Position numbers and translations under genes: made by a program
Source of the DNA: Burhinus oedicnemus
Taxonomy: Eukaryota > Chordata > Aves > Charadriiformes > Burhinidae
Assembly: GCA_008921705.1 (NCBI GenBank)
Contig: VFFE01007257.1
Location: forward strand, 3,191,903 to 3,255,902
DNA: 64,000 nt
Direction of reading: 5' to 3'
Notes under the pieces: model-generated
Told to the model about the DNA's origin: nothing
What the model saw: the letters and a program-made list of their open reading frames with translations, nothing else
Databases searched by the model: none
Shown here: piece by piece, positions 23,321 to 36,200 of the stretch
Numbering within the stretch: position 1 is the first letter of the stretch
How the letters are laid out: each line of letters begins with the position of its first letter

Positions 23321-23939
23321 TATGCCAATGGCATCTTGGCCTGTATCAAGAATAGTGTGGCCAGCAGGAGCAGGGAAGTGATCGTGCCCTTGTACTCAGC
23401 GCTGGTGAGGCTGCAGCTTGAGTATCGTGTTCAGTTTTGGGCACCACAGTATAAGAGGGACATTGAGGTGCTGGAGCGTGTCCAGAGAAGGGCAACAAAG
23501 CTGGTGAGGGGTCTGGAGCACAAGTCTTATGAGGAGCGGCCGAGGGAACTGGGGCTGTTTAGTCTGGAGAAGAGAAGCCTGAGGGGAGACCTTATTGCTC
23601 TCTACAACTACTTGAAAGGAGGTTGTAGTGAGATGGGAGCTGGTCTCTTCTCCCAAGTAATTAGCAATCGGACAAGAGGAAATGGGTTCAAGTTGCGCCA
23701 GGGAAGGTTTAGACTAGACACTAGGAAAAATTTTTTCACGGAAAGAGTTATAAAACATTGGAACAAGCTGCCCAGGGAAGTGGTTGAGTCACCATCCCTA
23801 GATGTGTTTAAAAGTCGTGTAGATGTGGTGCTTGGAGATATGGTTTAGTGGCAGACCTGGTAGAGTAGGGTCAATGGTTGGACTAGATGATCTTAAAGGT
23901 CTTTTCCAACCTAAACGATTCTACGATTCTATGATTCTA
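23321..23939 (+). mobile_element. CR1 LINE, 5'-truncated, with intact C-terminal frame
   Basis: About 620 bp correspond to the last part of CR1 ORF2 and the 3' UTR. The copy ends in the tandem octamer-type tail ACGATTCTACGATTCTATGATTCTA, the hallmark of CR1 3' ends (shown only as description). The frame is open from the truncation point to the natural stop (170 codons from 23336), implying a fairly young insertion. It is closely related to the 31.7 kb copy. Its 3' tail is nearly identical to the short fragment at 49285-49322. Confidence 0.93.
23336..23848 (+). pseudogene. CR1 ORF2 C-terminal fragment (170 codons)
   Basis: Encodes the segment after the reverse-transcriptase palm. The family blocks [33 protein letters not shown] and [14 protein letters not shown] are visible up to the normal stop. 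It lacks endonuclease and polymerase motifs through 5' truncation. The frame begins at TTG, only because the element is cut there. No intact protein would be made from its own promoter. Confidence 0.85.
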
Positions 23940-24790
23940 ATCCTGGCAACCCATCAAAAACTAACTGCATGCTACAAAAACATGATAAAAGTCTTTAAAA
24001 ACCTTTAAAAAATATCACTTTGCAATGCAATATAAAATATTTAACTAAATACTCAATCTCATCCTACAGCTAACTAGACCCACCAAAGATACTACTTCCA
24101 CCAGCCTTTCCTTCTATGAGGATCTCAGCGGCTGGCTGTGAGAATTGCAGGGGTTATGTACGCTCATTCTCTAACCAGACGGAAGAGCCTGCCCTTGTTT
24201 GGAAGCACATCGTAAACACAGTGTCCCCAAAATACATAATCCTGTATTAAGAACCAATTTTAAACAAACAAACAACAAAAAATCCCTATATAGAAAGATT
24301 CCTCGCAGACCAAACTCTGGCTTACTCTGTCTCAGGGATGTAATGATAATGCTTAGTTTGGCCCTAGCTTTTCAGGCACATAAAATGTTGTCTTCACTCT
24401 GGACACTCTTGATCTTCACGTTTAATCCTCTTAATCTTCTAGTATTTCGACCTACTTTCATCTTCCCATGTTATCCTCCTCTCTTGTAATATATCTGATT
24501 CCAAGACTAGGTCCGTCCCTTAGTCTGATGATCTAGCTCACTGAGTTTTCTATGATCCTTAAGTGAAATAGTAGTAACACTGGATATAGTACAAATGTTT
24601 CTAACTTTCCATAGTCTGTACTCCTTCATATTTTGGGAGCTTTTCACATTGCATTGTAACATACTGCACTTATGACAGTAACTGTCTACATGGAAGACAG
24701 ACTACTGGTAGCTACAGTGGAAACCAAAACCTGAAAATATAAACATTTCTACTCTTCCAAGATTAAAATACCACTGACATCAGAATAACC

Positions 24791-24975
24791 TAACAGGCAC
24801 AGACACAGGACTTTCGAGTCCAAAGTTCAATTCCAGGCTCTACAGATCACCTCAATGACTTTGACAAGTCACTCCATTTCTGTTTCTCGCTGTTCTTTAC
24901 GAAATGATAATAATCACAGCACTTTAAGGTCTATGGGGCAATATTGCTATATAAGAGCCAAGGGATACAATGCTG
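24791..24975 (+). mobile_element. MIR-like (tRNA-derived) ancient SINE
   Basis: The segment has the order of a MIR/CORE-type SINE. A tRNA-like head contains a B-box-like AGTTCAATTCC (24824-24834). Then come CAGGCTCTACAGATCAC, GACTTTGACAAGTCACT, CTGTTTCTC, and AAATGATAATAATCACAG, matching in order the familiar MIR blocks for the tRNA arm and core. Divergence is high, as expected for an element inherited from early amniotes. It is not a functional tRNA: no acceptor stem or anticodon arm can be formed. The family name is from memory of the consensus and needs a RepeatMasker check. Confidence 0.65.
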
Positions 24976-25180
24976 ATTATTACTAATAACAGCACAGAAA
25001 CCAGTATCAACCTCTATCCAACTTCTGCTAAAACCAAAAAATATAAAGGGAATTGTTGATCTATATTTGCCAACATGAATTCCTTGTATTTCTAGACAGG
25101 CATTCCAATTACATAATTACAGTAACCAGGAGCAGATCTGATGACAGGTACTACTGCCACAGTATTCCAACCTTCTAACT

Positions 25181-25201
25181 CCCCCCCCCCCCCCCCCCCC
25201 C
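25181..25201 (+). repeat. Poly-C tract, 21 C
   Basis: Uninterrupted C run, so poly-G on the minus strand, which is uncommon in vertebrate introns. It is followed about 20 bp later by a short CCACCACCACCA run. Confidence 0.95.
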
Positions 25202-27058
25202 ATTTATTTTTAATCCTCCACCACCACCACTTTCTCATTTGAGATATTAAATGTAATGGCTTTGTATATGGAATCCACTTAATTTCCAGGAACATGCTAT
25301 TCACCTACTTGGCTGCTCAATATCAAAGATTATTGTTTTAAGTAATGGAAAAAGATTGCTTTAAGCTGCCCTGTTATTCTAGCTGACAGATTTTATAACA
25401 TGCTTATTAATTCCTGACAACAAATAGCTTCTTTGGGACTGCTTTTTATCCAAAGATTCTAAAAGTATTGGAAATGCATTTAAGATGAATACTGAAACCA
25501 GTTCCACCTTTCGTGAAAAATTAAAGCAAAAATATCAAAATAAATTCATTCTTAAAATAGTAACTGTATCCATATAGAATTCCAGAATGGTAAGAACACA
25601 CTTCATTAAGTGTGCAAAAATCAAATTAAATTTAATTTTCTGATTAAAAACAGAACTTGCCAAATGCTTACTTTGGGGCTATAGTACTGTTTGTTTGCCC
25701 ATTACTCCTCCCTTTTCAAATGTTAAAAACAGGAGGAAATTATGAGACTGAGATGCGGCAGCCTGGAGGTTGAGGCTGTTTATATTTCTTTGATATGACT
25801 CTTCAGGTACAGATACAAATAAATCCTATATCTCTGTACACCAGGGCCTCAAGAATTCAACTGTGTATCTTGAGTAGTACCTGATACATAAGTTCCAGTG
25901 AACTCCACTGAGTAGCAACATTCAGAGATACTCCGCTGTCCTAACACTATATGCTTAATTACCATTTTATATAATGTGTTCCACTCATCTATTTAAAGAC
26001 TTCACACTTCAAAGAAATTTAAGGAAAATCTGTATATGAAAGCCTCTAAAGATCAGGTTCTTAACTTAATTAAAACTTGAACAGAATTTTATCATTATGA
26101 ATTCTATACATTAAGGTTATTACCTGCATAAAAGTGTTTTAATACCAAATATTCAATCACTAATTTTTTTAATGTAAGTTTCAAAACTCCTGTTGCAGAG
26201 GAGAATATTATTTTTGCACATCTTACAAGAAATTTCATTAAATCAATTCACTATATGAATTTAGCAATACACACTAATTAGATGCTTTGTATTTACCCCA
26301 ATGGGTCTCACTGACCCTACAATTTCTTGAGCATTATATTTTTCAAATGGATCCCACAATGAAACAACTCATAACATCCCTAGGAAAGCCCAAATATCAG
26401 CTACTACACCCATAAAATACATGTCTAGTACATCTGATTGAAATCAAGATCATTCTAATGCAACTTCTGAGGAGAATATCAAGTATATTTTCAGAATCAA
26501 TGTTGTATTTTCTTGGGTATTGCACATAAAATTCGAAGACTAAAACTGAAATGTTATTCTGGCAACAAGCAAATTTTTGAATCATCAGATCCTGAGCACC
26601 TTTCTGAGATGCCTGAAGAGTAATAAGTTACAGCAGAATTGCTCTGTGTCGACTACTACAAAATTTATAACTCACTCTGTGAAGGTGAAATCACTTGTTT
26701 TCCATCTCCTGTTTACACAGAGATGCATCCATTTTTTTCTTTAATTTTAAGTTAGCACAGTCATCTCACTGTTTTAGAGCAGTGAAACACTTATGACAAA
26801 GCCAATAAGCAATTCTAACAAACAGCTTTTCAGCTAAATTTGAGTGCAACTTTTGACACTGCATACAGTTTCAGACTGTGCAAGCCACCAAAGTTACTTT
26901 AACTTCAGGCAAAATCTGACTTTAGTACTGGAGATTTCCCAAATGCCACGGCAAAGCAGTAAGACAGAGCTTGTCTATAGTCTTGATCCTGATTGTAAAT
27001 AAGCAATACTATTCACAGACTTGAGAACATCAGAGCCATAGACTTGATGAGAACTTAC

Positions 27059-27085
27059 CTTAAGAATCAATGGTTGCTCTCTATC
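27059..27085 (-). CDS. Weak candidate 27-nt micro-exon
   Basis: On the minus strand a pyrimidine-rich tract ending GCCTTACAG precedes 27 nt. These are followed by the perfect donor AAG then GTAAGT. The 27 nt are open in one frame only (peptide DREQPLILK, nine codons). Both splice signals are better than for most candidates here, but the piece is too short for the coding signal itself to mean anything. Confidence 0.18.
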
Positions 27086-27340
27086 CTGTAAGGCAATTAA
27101 GAGGTATGACACCGAATCTACTTCTAAGGAATAGCATGTGATTTGCAACTACAATCTTGAACTTATAGACAAAACCCTTCCCTGCATCCCAGCCGCTTGC
27201 CTCTAGGACAATCAAACACAGCATTCAGGAAGATAAATAAAACCCTCAGATGGCTGACACAAACATGTCTTTGTCTCTCTTCCAAACATTTTCCTGCTGA
27301 AACATCAGTAAAAAGTAGTTGTGGCTTTGTAACCACTTTC

Positions 27341-27357
27341 TTTTTTTTTTTTTTTTT
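27341..27357 (+). repeat. Poly-T tract, 17 T
   Basis: Uninterrupted homopolymer after TTTC. Confidence 0.9.
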
Positions 27358-28889
27358 AAGTGTCCTTTATGTATGATTGACTCACATAATATAAATTCTC
27401 TTCCAAAACAACACAAGGAGACAGGACCCTGTTACGCAGAGCTGCATTAGGATCAGCAGAGATGTGAACTAGAAGCAATCTTATCCTTTGTAATAAAAGA
27501 CAATTTTGGTCACATCTATTTGCCAGAATTAAACCCCAGGTTCTGAAAGTTTTCAGTGTAGGCAAAATATCTTTAAGTGTATGGAAAAAAGTAAGTGTAA
27601 TGCTATCATCAGCCAGTGACCCTACCAGACTGAAATACAACATCTATCAAAGGGCAGATGTTCTCCTCATATACTTTCCACTTCCACTTCACAAATAGGC
27701 CTTTACAGCTCACTCGCAGAAAAACACTTCCAGAAATAAAGTTGTAACTCTATAAAAACAAGGCAATGGTAGCAATTTTCAGAGTTCAGGAATTCGCAAC
27801 TTAAACAGTCTCATAACAAAGGCAAACGCTATTTGCCTTTGTTGCAGGGTTAGAAATTCAAGGAAAACTAAACACCTCTCCGCAAATAAAAGATAAAGTG
27901 CCACCAGATAGGTGAAATACTGGTTTATATTATTCACATGTTCATGTCAAGATGTTTTTGAAGTGTAGATGTTAAAAAAAGAAAAAAGGCACCTAGCTTC
28001 CAACAAAATAAACAGATAAGTAGTCAAATACTTGTTAAATACACTGCTAACTTGACAAAAAAGTCAAAGAAAAATAACCTGCAAAACACATTTCATTGAA
28101 AAACTTTTATCAGAATGCAATTTTTTCATTCACAAATTGCTTTATAGCCATAAGAACCGGAGTACCCACTCAAAACCTGGCAGATGGTACTTAATATGAA
28201 GAAGAATTGAAAACATATAAAGAACAGCATTATTAAGAATTATGATGAAACTGTATTGAAAGACACACGATCAGTCTAGGGTTGTGTGACATTCTGTTCT
28301 CGTGGCATGGCACAAGCTTTCTCCATAATTTTCCTGAAATAACTTGGCACCAGGTTTTCTAGGTTTTCATTGCTTTAAGGCTTTATATGCTTTAACATAC
28401 GGATATCATACCTCAGGATATCACCTCAGGCAACAGCCAAGCCAATGATTAGTCGATTCCAAATGATGCAAACTTGTTCTCCATCACTACCTGCATTCTG
28501 CCATCACATCCTGTGCCTCAGGACCAATACTCCTCTGACTTCATGGTCTAGTAATTCAGAAGATAAGCTAGCAAAATACCTAATTATGTTTCTGCTGAGT
28601 TTAGTCTCTATCCTCTTAACTCTTGCATGTGGCTCACCATAAGGTCAGGTGAGCACAGAGGGTTGCACAAAGGAAACACTGGAGATGGGTAGCCAGCATC
28701 TTTTAGGCAGCAAATAGGGCACCAATCAAGTCAGCTATACTGCAAAGCTGCACCTGAAGCAAACAGCTTCCACTGAAATTAACAGGATTCAGTGGGATCT
28801 CTGACCAGCAAATCACATATCATGCCTACCTAACTAAATTTGTTAGATACCTAATTGTTATTAACAATAACATAATTGTTATTATGCTT

Positions 28890-28970
28890 ATTATGTCTGT
28901 TCCCAATTCTGTTATTTGTAAAATAGGAACAATAATATGTCTGTATGTATGGTACTCACTCTAATAGCTG
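28890..28970 (+). mobile_element. Possible MIR-like SINE core fragment
   Basis: CTGTTCCCAATTCTGTTATTTGTAAAATAGGAACAATAATA (28898 onward, described in parts) resembles the MIR core block that reads like CAGTTTCCTCATCTGTAAAATGGGGATAATAATA. The head of the element is not visible, so this is a fragment at best. Confidence 0.35.
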
Positions 28971-30280
28971 AGAACGCAAAAATATTTTGGGTGAGATTTT
29001 AATTAACTGACCATTAAAAAAACCCCAGAGTGCTATTATGTGTTTGTGTGTACCTATATATAATAATAGTTGCTGTAACCAGAGCCGGACTGATGAATAC
29101 ATTGCATGGTTCAGGACCTTGTGCCTAACTTCCCTGTAGTACCTTTCAGATTTTCAAGAACTTGAGACAAATGCAGCTTGAAGGAGAGTCAAACTGGTCC
29201 TTAGGTGAGTAGATTCAGTGCTCTTACTCATCTTAGTTATAAGGACCCAATCTAAAGCTACACAGAGTGGCGGTGAATTATCACCCTGAAGTAACCCCCC
29301 CACTTTTTACACCCAAAATATGAAAAGAAGCCATCCTACAAAGTGTCGATTGAAGATACAATTTTGACATTTTTCTGCACTGTAATCCATGTTTGCTTGT
29401 TATCAACACAGACACTCACAGCTGTTAAACCTGCTTGGATGCAACTTCAGTGAAACCTGGTTGGATATACTTGTTAACGATGCCCTGAAATATTTTTTAG
29501 TTCAGAAGATGCACTATTCTGTAGCGCTGTCATCCATTTACATCACAGCATCATGTATCCTGCATTCACCATTAAGTCCTCTTTAGTAGAAACTGTATTA
29601 TATGCCTCTCAACCTTAAGCCATAGATATAGACACATTATAATTGCAAGTATATTCACCTGCCCATCAGATGACTGGTACTTTCTGAAAGCTCATCTTTA
29701 TTTGCAGCTCCTCAACTTCCCTTAAAAAAAACAAAGACAGTGACTTTGCAAGAGGGTGACCAAAAGTAGACAACTGCATGCATGCTAGTAACGTTCTTTA
29801 CAACTTCTGACTCTTCATTAGAGACCAAAGGCTCATGCATTTAAAGAACTGCATACAATGTTTTGGTTTTCTAACATTCTTCCTTGATTCATGGTAAAAA
29901 AAAAAAAAAATAAATAAAAAAATCCCAAAGTAAATAAAGATCACTATAATAAAGCAAGTTCCACTTCAACATCCAAAACAGCTACCCTAAAAAAGAGGAC
30001 AAGTCAGCTTGAGCTGCCAGTCTTCCTTAGTATGCTATTAGACAGTCATTGAAAGCCAACACAGATTTAATGTGGTATGAGAAAAAAGAAAAAAAACCCC
30101 AACCAACAGGGAATGAAGGAGAATGAGTTCCTGTTGCAGCACAATGATTTGTACTTATTAGCAATAAAACATAGGTACACATTACAGTTCAATATGAATT
30201 GCATTTTTATGCATTTACAAGCACATATATTTAGAGGAAAGACAAACAGGGATCCTGGATTAAATTCAACAAGATTTTCC

Positions 30281-30366
30281 AACCTGCTGTAGGTGAACTT
30301 GCTCTGGCAGGGGGTTGGACTACATGATCTCCAGAGGTCCCTTCCAACCCCTGTGATTCTGTGACT
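30281..30366 (+). mobile_element. CR1 LINE, short 3' end fragment
   Basis: About 86 bp match the CR1 3' UTR: CTGGCAGGGGGTTGGACTA, then ATGATCTCCAGAGGTCCC, TTCCAACCCC and a tail GTGATTCTGTGACTC. It is a different subfamily from the copies at 23.3 and 31.7 kb, judging by CCAGAGGTCC in place of TTAAAGGTC. Confidence 0.85.
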
Positions 30367-31669
30367 CATGTCTTCTCCTGCCTTAATATCCCAGGAATTA
30401 ACTTATCCATGAATTATCTTATAAACATCATGCTTTAAACTAGCAAATTATTTACAAGATACTTTACTTTATGCACATAGTCATTACCATGAAAGTAAAA
30501 ATAATAAAACCATCATATTTTGCACTGTGCCTCAGTTCCCCAAGTCTGTATTTTCTTTTTCTACTGTGTTTGTCTCCTATTTTTACTATAACTTTTTCAG
30601 ATTGCTGCCATGTGACACAAGGAAGAAGTATTTTTAATATACATAGAGATATGCACACAGGCTTTTATCTATATGTATACATACACACACATATGTATGT
30701 GGGTGCATAAATATACACAAATGTGGGAAAAATTATTTCCTTTTCTCTTGAGAAAATGAGTAGAGTTTTTATGTTTTCCAACTGGCACTGAACAAAGCAT
30801 AGAAAAAGCAAAAAAATCATTGGCAGACAATCTGGTAGACCTATGCCAAACATGGGTTTGAGCAGGATGAACTCCATGTGCTTCTTGCCTTATGACAATA
30901 TTTATACATAATTTTTTCATAAGCCTTATTTTTGCCCCTGCCATTCCCTGTAAAATTCACATTTGTTCATGTGTTTGAACATACCACTGCAATAAAGAAA
31001 GTGTTTGAAAAATTCTGAGCAGGATTACTATTCTGCATTGATACTTGTTCATGTTAGACTGTGCCAATGTTATGGAACACTGAATATATTTACTGCAACA
31101 AGTGATCTAGTCACAAAGCTAAATCTCTAGGGAATGATGATTTTGCCCATCTGTCCAGGACTAGAAACTAGACTGTATGCTTATGCCACAATATTTCATT
31201 TTCCATGTGTTAGTCTGTGCATGCTGAAGCTGAATATCTATCAGGTGCCACAGAGAAAAAAAACCTGCATGCTGTTCAGAGAAGTTCAAAGTTACAGATA
31301 AGGAAAACATGCAATATAGCTGTAATCATGACATACAACTCTTGTTATAATTTATTGCCAAGGTTGTTCAGCATACTGTATACTGCAAGTGAAAAGACTT
31401 AACAAGGATACTGAATAATAAATTTCAATGTAAAAGTAATTGTTTTACTGTTCTGAAAACAAAAAAAGTAGCTTTTTATTGCAATTAAAATTTACAGATT
31501 TGTAATGTATTTCAGTTGGAACTCAGCTCAACCTGAGTTGAAGACAGTTCTGTTTGTTTCCAGTCAGCACATCTAGGGTAACCTCATTTTTCTTTTTACC
31601 CAGTCTGTTTAACCAATGAGCATCTAACAAGTCAAAAAATTCAAATTATACTTTAACTGACACAAGTTA

Positions 31670-33247
31670 CGGACCTCGCCCTAGCTGCCTTGGGAAACCA
31701 TCAAGAAGGCAAAACTGTTCCCCCACGACTCACCCAAGGGTACTGAGGGAGCTGGTGGAAGTGCTCAGCAAGCCACTTTCCATCATTTACCAGCAGTCCT
31801 AGCTAACAGGTGAGGTCCCAGTTGACTGGAAGATAGCAAATGTGACACCCATCAATAGGAAAGCCGGAAGGAGGATCAGGGGAATTACAGGCCTGCCAGT
31901 CTGACCTCGGTGCCAGGTAAAGTTATGGAGCAGATCATCCTGAGTGCCATTATCGGGCACATGCAGGACAACCAGGTGATCAGCCCCAGTCAGCAGGGAT
32001 TCATTAAAGGCAGGTCCCCCTTGACTAACCTGATCTCCTTCGATGACAAGGTGACTCACTTAGTGGACCAGGGAAAGGCTGTGGATGTTGTCTACCTAGG
32101 CTTTAGTAAAGCCTTTGACATCATTTCCCACAGCATTTTCCTCGAGAAACTGGCTCCTCATGGCTTGGACAGGCACACACTTAGCTGGATAAAAAAATGG
32201 CTGGATGGCCAGGCCCAAGGAGTAGTGGTGAATGGTGTTAAATCCAGTTGGCAGTCAGTCACAAGCGGTGTTCCCCAGGGCTCAGTATTGGGGACAGTTC
32301 TCTTTAATATCTTTATCAATGATGTGGACAAGATGATCAAGTGCACCCTCAGTAAGTTTGCAGACGACACCAAGTTGGGCGGGAGTGTTTGTCTGCTTGA
32401 GGATAGGATGGCCCTACAGAGGGATCTGGACAGGCTGGATCGATGGGCCGAGGCCAATGGTGTGAGGTTCAACAAGGCCAAGTGCCGGGTCCTGCACGTG
32501 GGTCACAACAACCCCATGCAGTGCTACAGGCTTGGGGAAGAGTGGCTGGAAAGCTGCCTGGCAGAAAAGGACCTGGGGGTGTCAGTCAACAGCCAGCTGA
32601 ATATGAGCGATCAGCATGCCCAGAAGGCCAAGAAGGCCACCAGCATCCTGGCTTGGATCAGAAATAGCATGGTCAGCAGGACTAGCGAAGTGATCATCCC
32701 CCTGTACCCAGCACTAGTGAGGCCCCACCTCAAATACTGTGTTCAGTTTTGGGCCCCTCACTCCAAGAAAGACATTGAGGTGATGGAGCATGGCCAGAGA
32801 AAAGCAACAAAGCTGGTGAGGTGTCTAGAGCACAAGTCTGATGAGGAGCAGCTGAGGGAACTGGGGTTGTTCAGCCTGGAGAAAAGGAGGCTGAGGGGAG
32901 ACCTTATTGCTCTCTACAACTACCTGAAAGGAGGCTGTAGCAAGGTGGGGGTCAGTCTCTTCTCCCAAGTAACAAGGGATATGACAAGAGGAAATGGCCT
33001 CAAGTTGAACCAGGGGAGGTTTAAATTGGATATTAGGAAAAATTTCTTCACCAAAAGGGTTATCAAACATTGGAACAAGCTGCCCAGGGAACTGGTTGAG
33101 TCACCATGCCTGGAGGGATTTAAAAGACATGTAGATGTGGTGCTGAGGGACATGGTTTAGTGGTAACTTGGCAATGCTAGGTTAACGGTTGGACTTGATC
33201 TTAAACGTCTCTTCCAACCAAAACAATTCTATGATTCTATGGTTCTA
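31670..33247 (+). mobile_element. CR1 LINE, long 5'-truncated copy (about 1.58 kb)
   Basis: This is the longest transposable element in the window. It spans much of CR1 ORF2, including the reverse-transcriptase domain, and ends at the 3' tail AATTCTATGATTCTATGGTTCTA. The upstream part is damaged. There is an in-frame TAG just before CTAACAGGTGAGG near 31800, and a one-base loss near 31855 shifts the frame. From 31859 to the stop at 33160 the frame is continuous. Compared with the 23.3 kb copy it shares the same 3' tail style and similar protein, so both belong to a related group. Confidence 0.93.
31859..33160 (+). pseudogene. CR1 ORF2 reverse-transcriptase fragment, catalytically defective
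   Basis: A 433-codon open frame without its own start. In order it shows [25 protein letters not shown], the motif-A region [20 protein letters not shown], and the motif-C box FADDTKLGG, then the CR1 C-terminal region to the natural stop. In active CR1 and related LINE enzymes motif A reads YLDFSKAFD. Here the first, catalytic Asp is Gly (codon GGC), while the FADD aspartates remain. Together with the upstream stop and frameshift this copy cannot encode an active enzyme. The endonuclease domain is absent through truncation. Confidence 0.88.
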
Positions 33248-36200
33248 CCCTGTCTGAACCCCAATTCCAAACACATGATTATATTATATGAGATACCACG
33301 AGCTACGTTAAAACTTGACAGGATAATTCGCAGAGCACATGAGAACGTTCTTGAGATAAGAAATAAAAAAAAGATTCACTGCAAGTAGAGTAACTCTTGT
33401 ATGCTTTGCACTTAACACATGTAACCTTACAATCACACGCACATTAATATTCAAACAACGGGGCTTACAAAATATCTGAGGCCTTAAACATCCTGCAGAG
33501 TTTCTGAGGCTTCACTAGGGACATATACCCTTGGTATCAAGGTTATGAACATACTGCTAATAGAACAAAACAGGATTATCTTGCTCATTCTCTTCCCATC
33601 AGACAAATACACACACAGGCATACATATAATCCTTGCAAAATTGTCTAGCTCCCATATCAGCTAATTTAACTTTCCCTAAATCTCAAACATTACCTACTA
33701 GCAAGGAAACCGATAGACTTGTCTGGCATTGTTGTGTTCATCTCTACATTCCTAAAATAAGTTTTTATATTCCTAAACATGAAGAAAAATACGAATATTA
33801 TCCCCCCAAACTCAGGTCCATTAGTATTTTATTGTGAAGGTAAATACTGAATCCTTTAACAGTCCAAAGTGCGTCAAGTAATCCAATTTTGAAGAAAGTC
33901 CTAATAATATCTGTAAGGAGCATTTTACCTGTAGTAGCAGTAATATTGATCTCACACCATTAAGGTTTGCAGCATTTTTAAAACCCATTACCTTCCTGCA
34001 TATTAGCTCTCACTAGCAGAAAGGACATCACTTTCACTGTTAACTTCTGGCAGACATCAACACAAAAAGGTAATTCTACCTGCTAGAGTGTCAGACTGAC
34101 TGCTTGATAATGTCAATCAATAAGCACAATCACTTTCTTACAGTTAGCATAAAACAAGATGTCTATTACAAATTCAAATACAAAAGTTGTATTTCTGTAT
34201 TCAAAATACTAATGAGCCTTAAAAGACTTACTCATACATTTACTAACATACACTTCATGAATATCAGTAGATACACTAATCCACTACTTTTCATACTTTA
34301 TAAAGTAACAGTGGCTGGATGACACCAGAATGGATTTACAACATTGATGGCCAGTGTGTACAGCAGGTCATCACAGACACTACTGAATCATAAAAGAAAG
34401 ACCTGTCAAGTTTCAGATAAAGCTGGCACTTGATGATGATAAATTATTTACTAAGTGCTCTTGTTGAACCATTAGGGAAATGCTTTCTTCTTCCTTCACC
34501 ATCCATTCAACTCAAGAGAACACTACATGCTTATTTTAAAACAACATAGAGCAAAAGAAAACACATTTTCAGAACAACAAAAAATAATGGAAGTCAATAT
34601 GAGGATACCAGCTAGGGACAACCCTGAGTTACAAATCTGAAAGTGCTGGGATTTTCATCAGCAGTATCAAAACTGTTCAGAATAATGTATCTTGTGAAAG
34701 GTTATAATTAGGTTAGCAAGGGGATTGGGTGGGTGTAAAAGTATTGAGAACGCACATGTAAAAAAATAATTTTAGAGGCATTGCTACACATCTGGTATCA
34801 ATATTTTTCCTCTGAATTCTTATGATTTCCTAAGAATGCGAGAAGAAAAGCAGATCTACCTTACTTCCCAAAGTTAGAAGATGGCTAGGCCAGAAATAAT
34901 TTGGGAATAGTCAGTGTTGCTCTCTTATACCATCGAATTTTGTGCCCTGCCTACCCATTCTTCAAGAACAGTCTTGTTCTACCCTACCAGCTTGCTACTG
35001 AAGTCTGAGCTGTGCATGCAGTTACCTAAAGATTTCAAAACCCCCAAGAAATTCAGCTCCGCTATCAGTTTGGCTGGGTATACAGCTGAAACACAAACAA
35101 TTAAACTGTGAAACAACATGTTTCTAGGTTCACAAAACATCTCTAGCAGTAACTATGGACCTCAGAGTATTTTGGACACACTCAGTTCAAGCCCCTTATC
35201 AAAAGTTGGTATTAACAGAAATATTTAATCAAAAAGTTACATAGGATTTGACCAAATACAAAAGATGATTTTGAAAGTGAATTAGTAATTCGTTATTCTT
35301 CAAAGGCAAAACCCAATTTTATATTGGCTACAAATTTCACTCACTATAGTAAAACTAATACGCCTCAAAATCGCAGCACTAAACTTTTAAGCTACTCTGG
35401 GATAGGATATACTCTAATCCACTAAAAACTGAAATATCTTGAAAGCAAACAGGTGTATAGCATACAGTATCCATTACTGCATCAATACTAAATGAACACA
35501 CTACATTGTTTCCATCTACTAATATAAATATTGATAATAGGGTGCTGAGAAATCAGTAATTTTTAAATGTCAAGAGAAAAAGCAATATCCATAATCTTTC
35601 ACAATAATTCACATTTTAAAATAGATCAGTGATTCCATACATTCTGTTTATAGATTTCCAGACATTCTATTCTTAAATTAGACCAGGCAAGAATACAGTT
35701 TCACCTACAAACTTCCCAAGTGATAAAAACCTATAAAAATCAAACGCATAAAACTAAAGAAAACCCACAGAGACAGCTTGAGCTGGGGCAAATCTGTTAT
35801 TCCATCAAAGTCACTGAACATATGGAAACTTACACCAATGTAAGATTTTTCTCTGAACAACTGCATGCCTATCATATCTATATGCAGGTAGTTGTTTGAT
35901 CTCTAAGCACTAAAACATACACATTATTTATACCACGGTTTTAACAAATACTCCAATTGAATCTAAAAAATACAGCTTAAGGAGTAAACTTCAGTTATTA
36001 AAAATCACATATTAGCCCTATTTATTGTAAACTTTGAAGCCATGTAAGAAAGAGTGAAAGAGATTTTAATACGTATTTGTTGACATTGCCTAGGTACTTG
36101 GTCATGATAAAAAACAATAATGATCAGGATTCTTGTATACAGTAAGCTGAAGCAAGACTTTAGAAAACTTTAGTCACTTAAAAATACACTTAAAAAAATA

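Larger units (their letters stand above)
23940..30280. other. AT-rich stretch between CR1 copies
   Basis: Apart from the MIR-like copies, poly-C and poly-T tracts and the weak micro-exon listed separately, I see no supported gene here. A 95-codon minus-strand open frame at 27356-27643 starts beside a T tract and shows no family features. Confidence 0.6.

Noticed and set aside
24820..24840. B-box-like tRNA promoter element
   Set aside because: No cloverleaf can be formed around it. It is better explained as the tRNA-like head of a MIR-type SINE.
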